This document shows, one piece after another, positions 7,170 through 12,459 of a stretch of 12,459 bases of DNA (positions are counted from its first letter, which is position 1; the number at the start of each line of letters is the position of its first letter). A model generated the notes under the pieces. It saw nothing but the letters and a program-made list of their open reading frames with translations, searched no databases and had not been told where the DNA came from. The DNA is from Trichomonas tenax (taxonomy: Eukaryota; Parabasalia; Trichomonadida; Trichomonadidae). The stretch covers positions 1 through 12,459 of the forward strand of contig JALKBU010001331.1 in NCBI GenBank assembly GCA_023091735.1, in the 5' to 3' direction. Both the position numbers and the translations under genes were made by a program.

Positions 7170-7361
7170 TTAAAAAAATGATTCGTAAATTAATGAATTA
7201 CTGATTAAATTTCCATTAATCGAAAATCCTAATGGTTTAATATTCCATTTACCTTTAAACAGTTTGCTTTCAAAGAATTCTTCAAAGTAAATGTTCACTT
7301 GTCTATTAACTCTTATATTATCCATTAATAGATTAATTGAAACGAACTCGAAATCGCTCAT
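7170..7361 (-). CDS. Small hypothetical protein (63 aa)
   Basis: The frame is open from 7409, but I choose ATG 7361 (MSDFEFVSIN). It has TATTTTTTAT 13 nt upstream, the same spacing as for the 6380 gene, and an MS-type N-terminus like neighbouring genes. The longer version would add a hydrophobic leader (MKLTFKLILFFIFIEI) that runs through the promoter motif; that alternative would make a signal peptide and cannot be excluded. The protein has alternating hydrophobic and charged residues and ends SLIYESFF. No family is recognised. It is divergent from the primase-helicase gene. Confidence 0.4.
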   Translation of the reverse strand: MSDFEFVSINLLMDNIRVNRQVNIYFEEFFESKLFKGKWNIKPLGFSINGNLISNSLIYESFF

Positions 7362-7374
7362 TATTTCTATAAAG

Positions 7375-7384
7375 ATAAAAAATA
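7375..7384 (-). promoter_or_regulatory. TATTTTTTAT half site for the 7361 gene
   Basis: The minus-strand reading TATTTTTTAT ends 13 nt before ATG 7361. It is the same decamer that forms the palindrome at 6349-6366, here as a separate half site because the divergent starts are 95 bp apart. Confidence 0.4.
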
Positions 7385-7435
7385 AAATTAATTTAAAAGT
7401 AAGTTTCAAAAATAAAGTTAGTTTTTTAAATAATT

Positions 7436-7445
7436 TATTTTTTAA
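7436..7445 (+). promoter_or_regulatory. TATTTTTTAA motif before primase-helicase gene
   Basis: TATTTTTTAA ends 10 nt before ATG 7456, the spacing seen for the ATPase gene. It is one mismatch from TATTTTTTAT. Confidence 0.4.
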
Positions 7446-7455
7446 TTATTAAGAA

Positions 7456-9354
7456 ATGACAGCAACAAACAACTCTGAAAAATTCGTTGATGAAATCGTT
7501 AATGAATTAATTAAAACCGAATCACAAACTTTGAACGAAAGAATAAATAATAATTTTGTTGATTTAAACAATTATTTGAAATATGATGGCGGAAAAGGAA
7601 GAAAAACTGGCAAGGCTTTATTAATCAATAAAATTTCAAATTTATCCGTCATCGATATTGACATTAACAAATCGTATAACGAAGAACAAAAGGAATTAAT
7701 CAGAAACGATTTATTAAATAAGTTATCTGATTTAGATGTTATCGTTAAAACTGCATCAGGAGGAATGCATATTTATTGCAACACCGATTTATTCGCTACT
7801 ACATCCAACAGAATGATTAAATGCTATTCATGTTCAGATTTTGATATTGATATAATGACTTCATTTGACGAAACCAAAAAGTCTTTAATCGTTGCCGCAG
7901 ATTCAAGAGTTCGTAAAAATGCAACCGAACCGATTTGTTCATATTCATTCATCCGCGGAAGTTATGACTCAAAACTATCTAGATGCGTTAACGATGTATT
8001 AAATAATTTAAACGTTAAATTACAGATTAAAGACAATCAAGAAATAAAGGCGATTATTGAAAAAAATGAAGGAATTGAAATTTCTGAAGAATTAGCTCGT
8101 GCTTTAGTCGATGGAATCGCAGATTTTGAAGTTCATAACGATGCGGGAAATATGACGATTGAAAAAGAAATTATATTATTTACACTGTTTCAATCAATTA
8201 ATTCATTCCCGAAGCATTTAATAAATGAAGCTTACGATAACGTTTATAACTTTTGTAAATTAACCGATAACGCCAAAAGTAATTTTGAGAATGCACGAGC
8301 TCGTTATTTAAATCTTTACACCTCCCCGTTTGTTTTAGCAAAGATTTTAAGGATTTATCAAAAAGAATATTATGATGAATTCGTTAAACCGTTGATTCAA
8401 AAGAAAGCTTTAATTTTCGATATTGATTTATCCGAACAATTTGATTTAAACACGATAATCGAAAAGGCTGAAAAGAAAATTTATAAAATGACAAATGAAT
8501 TAGTTTCCGATTTATCAAAAGTTATTCGTCGAATTGATAGCGAAAATATCATTTTCATTAAAAAGACTTATGACTCAAATAATGAAAAATATAATTTCAG
8601 CTTTTGCAATAATCAAACAATGAAAGAAATGTTAAAGGCAGTTAAACTTTGGAAGGATGGATTAAAATATTTCACCGCTTGGGATGCATTATCTTTAAAC
8701 CTTACCCCTCTTTCTTGCAAAGGATTTAAATTCTTCAGCAACGATAAATCAATATTTTCAATGTTCAAAGGTTATAAATACAAAGTTCTTGATAGCGTTA
8801 ATGAATCAGTAATCAAACAATTTTTGAATTTGATTTATGAAGTAATCGCCGATTCAAACAATGTAGTTTATGAATATCTAATCAATTGGATTTCATTTAT
8901 TCTTCAAAATCCAGGAGTCAAAACCGAAACATCAATAGTATTAAAAGGTTTGCAAGGAATCGGTAAAAATACTTTTACAGACGTTTTTTCAGAATTGTTG
9001 AGCGGTTATTCAATCAAAAATTTAACAGAAATAGGAGAATTAACGGGTACGTTTAATTCAGTTGTTGAAGCCAAAATGTTAATTGTTTTAAATGAATTAA
9101 GAAATATCGGCGAGGAACGATTAGCTAATTTTGATTCATTAAAGTTTATCATTACTGATAAAACAATTAGAATTAATGAAAAATACCAACCACGCAGAAC
9201 CGCTGAAAACGTTTCTAACTTCATCTTTGTATCTAACAATTCATACCCAGTTAAGGTTGAAAATGGCGATAGACGTTATGTTGTTCTTTCATGCAACGGA
9301 CATCGGACGTTAAAAAATATATCTTATGACTTTATAAAATGTCAAGCTCTTTAA
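7456..9354 (+). CDS. Primase-polymerase (AEP) / SF3 helicase, probably C-terminally truncated
   Basis: This is a two-domain replication protein. The N-terminal archaeo-eukaryotic primase-polymerase carries metal motif DID (67-69), the nucleotide-binding motif SGGMHIY (101-107) and a second acidic motif DID (130-132). The C-terminal superfamily 3 helicase carries Walker A GLQGIGKNT (498-506), Walker B-like MLIVLNE (541-547), motif C NFIFVSNN (588-595) and the arginine-finger region DRRY (605-608). This is the D5-like/virophage-type architecture that starts and unwinds replicating DNA. All core residues appear intact, but the ORF ends only 24 residues after DRRY, whereas relatives usually continue for 100 or more residues. 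The last 15 or so residues look unrelated, so the 3' end is probably lost near 9300. The start at 7456 has TATTTTTTAA 10 nt upstream. Confidence 0.82.
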   Translation: MTATNNSEKFVDEIVNELIKTESQTLNERINNNFVDLNNYLKYDGGKGRKTGKALLINKISNLSVIDIDINKSYNEEQKELIRNDLLNKLSDLDVIVKTASGGMHIYCNTDLFATTSNRMIKCYSCSDFDIDIMTSFDETKKSLIVAADSRVRKNATEPICSYSFIRGSYDSKLSRCVNDVLNNLNVKLQIKDNQEIKAIIEKNEGIEISEELARALVDGIADFEVHNDAGNMTIEKEIILFTLFQSINSFPKHLINEAYDNVYNFCKLTDNAKSNFENARARYLNLYTSPFVLAKILRIYQKEYYDEFVKPLIQKKALIFDIDLSEQFDLNTIIEKAEKKIYKMTNELVSDLSKVIRRIDSENIIFIKKTYDSNNEKYNFSFCNNQTMKEMLKAVKLWKDGLKYFTAWDALSLNLTPLSCKGFKFFSNDKSIFSMFKGYKYKVLDSVNESVIKQFLNLIYEVIADSNNVVYEYLINWISFILQNPGVKTETSIVLKGLQGIGKNTFTDVFSELLSGYSIKNLTEIGELTGTFNSVVEAKMLIVLNELRNIGEERLANFDSLKFIITDKTIRINEKYQPRRTAENVSNFIFVSNNSYPVKVENGDRRYVVLSCNGHRTLKNISYDFIKCQAL

Positions 9355-9530
9355 AAGAGCCCACGCTCCTCTATAGGGAATTAATGATTTCATTAATTTC
9401 AAAATCAGCGTTAATTTTTTATTTTAAATATATGATATAATTTATTTTATCATGTGATTGTTGGTAGGTAGGTAAAAATATTTTCGGGAAAGGGTCTAAA
9501 AAGTAATTTTCAATAATATGAAATGTTTTA
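9355..9530. other. Intergenic AT-rich stretch at the primase-helicase break
   Basis: I see no gene. It contains GCTCTTTAAAAGAGC at the very end of the primase-helicase ORF (7-bp arms, about 9351-9365), ATTAATGATTTCATTAAT (8-bp arms, about 9380-9397), and a GGTAGGTAGGTA run near 9461-9472. The CTCTATAGGG sequence at about 9370-9379 resembles the TATATAGGGG at about 3748-3757. The region may be a junction scar between the primase-helicase block and the fibre block. Confidence 0.35.
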
Positions 9531-9989
9531 TTAATAAACCCTATACCACGCGTAAACAGTCATGAACGGTGGCATGTAATCAGTACCTGAACCAGTGTCG
9601 GCAGTGTTTCCGTAAACTGAATGAATGTGACTTCCTGCATGATCAATGATTAAACCGGTGTTGTATTCTCTGGTATCTGATGAAATATCATAACGTGAAA
9701 TCGTTTCTTTTCCTCCGTTACCACATCCATAATAACCTCTATTACTTATTAAAAGAGTATGATCTCCTGCGGTTGATGTTGAACCTGAGAAATAGTGGGA
9801 GTGAGCCGGTATGTTATTTACTGAAATCTTTTTACTTCCTCCTCTTTCTCTTGATGAATTAGTGAAATATAAGAAACGATCAACTATTGGCTCCCATTCA
9901 CCAAAACTGAATAATTGTCCGAGGTTTTGATTAAATATTGACGTGTAAATCGAACCAATGGGGTAAGTAGTTAGTAATAAGATGTTCAC
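9531..9989 (-). pseudogene. Tail-collar/fibre domain protein, copy 3, 5'-truncated
   Basis: The frame encodes a collar/fibre module: YPIGSIYTS (9-17), FSFGEWEPIVDRFLY (27-41), NNIPAHSHYFSG (58-69), HIH (121-123) and the end DYMPPFMTVYAWYRVY. HxH motifs are known in phage long and short tail fibres, where they can bind metal. The second HxH of copy 2 (HTH) is HTL here. No ATG precedes the module: the frame begins with GTG inside a perfect hairpin (9979-10027), and a TAA lies just upstream. The coiled-coil N-terminal part seen in copy 2 is missing. The DNA is about 90% identical to copy 2 by eye. It is probably a duplicate that lost its 5' end at the hairpin. Confidence 0.72.
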
Positions 9990-10027
9990 AGAACTCGTGA
10001 CTTCGCCACGAGTTCTGTGAACATCTT
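9979..10027. repeat. Perfect 21-bp inverted repeat with 7-nt loop
   Basis: The arms 9979-9999 and 10007-10027 are exact reverse complements, with loop ACTTCGC (10000-10006). The arm sequence is GC-richer than its surroundings (core GTTCACAGAACTCGTG). On the plus strand it is followed by TTTTT, like an intrinsic terminator, but no plus-strand gene leads into it. It lies exactly at the truncated 5' end of fibre copy 3. Confidence 0.9.
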
Positions 10028-10220
10028 TTTATATAATTACCGAACTCACAAATTACAAAACAAATAATTTATTAATACTAATATTTACGACAGAGTTAGT
10101 TTTACAAGTTAGGTTCCCCCCCCCCCCATATAGAGAATAAATTTTTGAATTACTTACAAAATTAACGTTAAAATTAATTTTGAAATTCCTGACTATAAAA
10201 TTTATTTAGTTTTTGAAATT
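10028..10220. other. Non-coding AT-rich spacer with a 12-C run
   Basis: No gene is seen. The one striking feature is an uninterrupted run of 12 C residues at 10116-10127, followed by ATATAGAG, in very AT-rich DNA. Short palindromes (TTAACGTTAA, AAAATTAATTTT) occur near 10160-10185. Confidence 0.5.
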
Positions 10221-10468
10221 TTGAAAAATAATTTTAGTGGTTATGAGAGAAATTTATTCAGTTTTTGAAAAAAAAATAATTTATGACAAACTAACTAACT
10301 AAGAAAAGAAAGCGAAAAGAAATGAGGGTAAGGAAATATTGAAAAATAATTTTAGTGGTTATGAGAGAAAATTTGATGTTTTTTTTTAAAATAATTTATG
10401 ACAAACTAACTAAGAAAAGAAAGCGAAAGGATTTGGGGGTAAGTTAATTTTGAAAAATAATTTTAACA
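10221..10468. repeat. Tandem repeat, two copies (~118 and ~111 bp) plus a partial third
   Basis: The unit starts TTGAAAAATAATTTTAGTGG at 10221 and again at 10339, each time followed by TTATGAGAGAAA, an A-rich/T-rich stretch, ATAATTTATGACAAACTAAC and AAGAAAAGAAAGCGAAA. A third partial copy (TTGAAAAATAATTTTA) starts at 10450. Copies differ by small indels, including the number of CTAA units. No coding frame. It lies downstream of fibre copy 2. Confidence 0.8.
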
Positions 10469-10477
10469 TAAACTTAT

Positions 10478-11149
10478 TTAATAAACCCTATACCATGCAT
10501 AAACAGTAATGTATGGAGGCATGTAATCAGTACCTGAACCAGTGTCGGCAGTGTTTCCGTAAACCGAATGAATGTGACTTCCTGCATGATCAATGATTAA
10601 ACCCGTGTTGTATTCTCTTGGATCTGATGAAATATCATATCGTGAAATTGTTTCTTTTCCTCCGTTACCACAACCGTAATAACCTCTATTACTTATTAAA
10701 TGAGTATGAGCTCCTGCCATTGATGTTGTACCCGAAAAGTAGTGATTGTGTGAAGGTAAGTTATTTACTGAAATCTTTTTACTTCCTCCTCTTTCTCTTG
10801 ATGAATTAGCGCAATATAAGAAACGATCAACTATTGGCTCCCATTCACCAAAACCAAATATTTGAGCAAGATTTACGTTATTCATTGATGTGTAAATTGA
10901 ACCAACAGGATAAATTGTCATTAATAATTCATATTTAGAATTTAATATATCCTTCTTTAAATTCATTATTTCCCTATTGAATGTTTTTAATAAATTCCAA
11001 ACACTAGTTTCAGGATTAGTTGAAGGTGCATCTGTTCCTAATACCTGATTAATTATTACATCATCAACTTTAATTTCATTTGCGTTTATTGCTGTGTCGA
11101 TTTCGTTTAATTTGTTTTTGATTAAGACATAACATACACCTTCCGCCAT
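10478..11149 (-). CDS. Tail-collar/fibre domain protein, copy 2, fused to broken polymerase
   Basis: With ATG 11149 the protein is 223 residues. The first 8-10 residues are out-of-frame polymerase DNA. A heptad-like helical stretch follows (NKLNEIDTAI, then NREIMNLKKDILN, about 12-70), which is likely a trimerising stalk. The collar module starts at MTIYPVGSIYTS (77-88), with FGFGEWEPIVDRFLY (98-112), HNH (134-136), HTH (148-150), HIH (192-194) and the end DYMPPYITVYAWYRVY. The family suggests a trimeric, metal-binding, receptor-binding fibre on a virion. The frame stays open further upstream to 11269 but there overlaps polymerase copy 2, so that part is a shadow. The native start and promoter are gone, so expression is doubtful. 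Confidence 0.68.
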   Translation of the reverse strand: MAEGVCYVLIKNKLNEIDTAINANEIKVDDVIINQVLGTDAPSTNPETSVWNLLKTFNREIMNLKKDILNSKYELLMTIYPVGSIYTSMNNVNLAQIFGFGEWEPIVDRFLYCANSSRERGGSKKISVNNLPSHNHYFSGTTSMAGAHTHLISNRGYYGCGNGGKETISRYDISSDPREYNTGLIIDHAGSHIHSVYGNTADTGSGTDYMPPYITVYAWYRVY

Positions 11150-12455
11150 GAATGCATCGACTGATAAATTCACGTGGTTTATTAGCGAGATCATAAAGGT
11201 TACCATTCGGATAGTAAACTCTGTTTTCAAACAATTTATTACTAACTGAACAAATTGAAACGTAATCATAAACGTTAAGTCCGAATTCCTTCATTAAATC
11301 ATTCCTAAATTTAGTGAATCCTTCACGTAAGATTCTAACGTCTTGAGAACAATAATAAGTAGAATATTTGTCTAAATCAAATTTAGATTCGCTTATTTTA
11401 CATCCTTTAATGTTATTAATATTATTTATAAATGTATCCTTGTCATCAACATATTTTAATGCTTCATTAATGTCACCAATTCTGTTTGAATTCTTTAATA
11501 TCTCACTTGTGTAATATCGATAAGGAAAAACTTCTTTATCTCCTGTCTTAAGTTTAAAGCATTCAGGAAAGTCTTCTAATGGTTTTGAAATCACTGTATA
11601 CGAATCTTTAAAGAATAATCTCTTATCGTTATATTCTCCTTGAATTAACATAGTTCTTGATCCTTTAATGATCGGCGTTCCTGTTACCTTATCGAGATGT
11701 CGTAATATAAAATTAATGTCATAAGATAAATTATGAAAATATACAAGGCTTTTGTCTTCGAGAGCTTCAAGAAATTCTATAGCGCAATCTTTACCCCAGA
11801 TACTTCTAGGATTTGTTCCTTTCTCGTTATCGAAACATATATTAAATGCTTTATGCACTGCATCAGTGGAACATTCAAAATCTGCAAAATAGAAGTGTTC
11901 GGGCTTAATATCAACTTTATTTTTCTTCTCCCCCCTTTTCGGTATGTATTCCTCTTTAACTCTGCAACAGAATTTAGGATTATATTTTAGGTCTTTCATT
12001 TCTGCTAAGTCTTGCTTATCTGAAGTCGTAGTGTAAGTAAACATGTCACCGTAACTTATTGATTCAAAATAACCTTCTTGAAAAAGTGTTTTAATGACTG
12101 TACATAATTTGGTCGTATGCTTTGAATCAATGACATATCTTCCTTCTCTTAATCTAGTCACAAGTTGCATTTTTTCCAATGACCAAGTGCTGCATTTCTT
12201 CACAATGTTTTTATAATTCTTAATGAAGTAGGTGGAGATAGGTACTCTTTTGTTAAGCATATAGTGCTCATCCATTAATATTAAATTAATGGTCATTTTT
12301 GGTGTCTTTGGTTTTTCGTTTACGTCCTTTGATGTATATGTTATCGTATGCCTTTCTGATTCGGGTAAATAAACTTTAAATTCGATTTCTGTTTCGTTCG
12401 CGATTGCTTGAATTTTTGATTGAGGTAATGATCTCGATTTAATTATTTCCCTCAT
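11076..12455 (-). pseudogene. pPolB DNA polymerase, copy 2, exonuclease half only
   Basis: This is the N-terminal part of a protein-primed family B polymerase, about half to 60% identical by eye to copy 1. The exonuclease motifs are intact: DFECS (192-196), NLSYD (242-246) and YCSQD (368-372). GGRCM is at 437-441, and similarity to copy 1 ends at about NQK (445-447), just before where motif A should be. The last 12 residues are read from fibre DNA in a wrong frame, ending at TGA 11078-11076. The whole catalytic polymerase domain is therefore missing. It is AT-rich, with AAA/GAA/TTT codons, unlike copy 1. Its N-terminus extends about 29 residues further than copy 1. ATG 12455-12453 is 4 nt from the window edge and the frame is still open, so the true start may lie outside. 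Confidence 0.85.
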
Positions 12456-12459
12456 GAAT

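Noticed and set aside
9979..10030. Hairpin plus T-run as a bacterial intrinsic terminator
   Set aside because: No plus-strand gene runs into it and the gene content points to a eukaryotic element; kept as an inverted repeat instead.
9680..10809. Similar plus-strand ORFs of 60 and 63 residues (9680-9862, 10618-10809)
   Set aside because: They resemble each other only because they are antisense to the two duplicated fibre genes.
11733..11990. 85-residue plus-strand ORF
   Set aside because: It is antisense to the exonuclease region of polymerase copy 2.

Overview
The window looks like part of a Maverick/Polinton-type or polinton-like virus element from an AT-rich protist genome, or a patchwork of two or more such elements. 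The evidence is: two copies of a protein-primed family B DNA polymerase (pPolB), an A32/FtsK-HerA-like packaging ATPase, a KilA-N protein, a primase-polymerase/SF3 helicase, and three copies of a phage-type tail-collar/fibre domain. I see no Shine-Dalgarno pattern, rRNA, tRNA or CRISPR. Genes are small, compact and on alternating strands, with A/T-rich promoter-like motifs just before their start codons. A trichomonad host is plausible because Mavericks are greatly expanded in parabasalids, but nothing in the window proves it. No integrase, major capsid protein or protease is visible.

Layout. 1-900: a divergent pair of small unknown genes (1-271 minus, cut by the window edge; 308-700 plus), a 45-residue minus-strand gene (689-826) and a promoter palindrome. 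916-3706: a nearly complete pPolB (copy 1), visibly richer in G+C than its surroundings, joined at its 3' end to a broken fibre gene (copy 1). 3707-3968: a non-coding stretch with palindromes and short repeats. 3969-4364: a 5'-truncated gene, possibly a capsid-type protein. 4332-5461: a KilA-N gene (frameshifted) between 92-93 bp inverted repeats. 5457-9354: a compact block with the ATPase (interrupted by one TGA), an unknown plus-strand gene, two small minus-strand genes, and the primase-helicase (apparently cut at its C-terminus). 9531-11149: two closely related minus-strand fibre genes (copies 3 and 2) separated by a perfect 21-bp hairpin, a 12-C run and tandem repeats. 11115-12455: a second, AT-rich pPolB (copy 2) that stops just before polymerase motif A, where fibre copy 2 begins in another frame.

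How the parts fit. pPolB and the AEP/SF3 protein are two different replication modules, the ATPase is the packaging motor, KilA-N is a likely DNA-binding regulator, and the collar/fibre proteins are candidate receptor-binding proteins. At least five genes are broken by stops, frameshifts or truncation, so the window reads as a decaying or recombining locus. Both polymerase copies end in a fibre module, which suggests an ancestral order pPolB-then-fibre with deletions between them.
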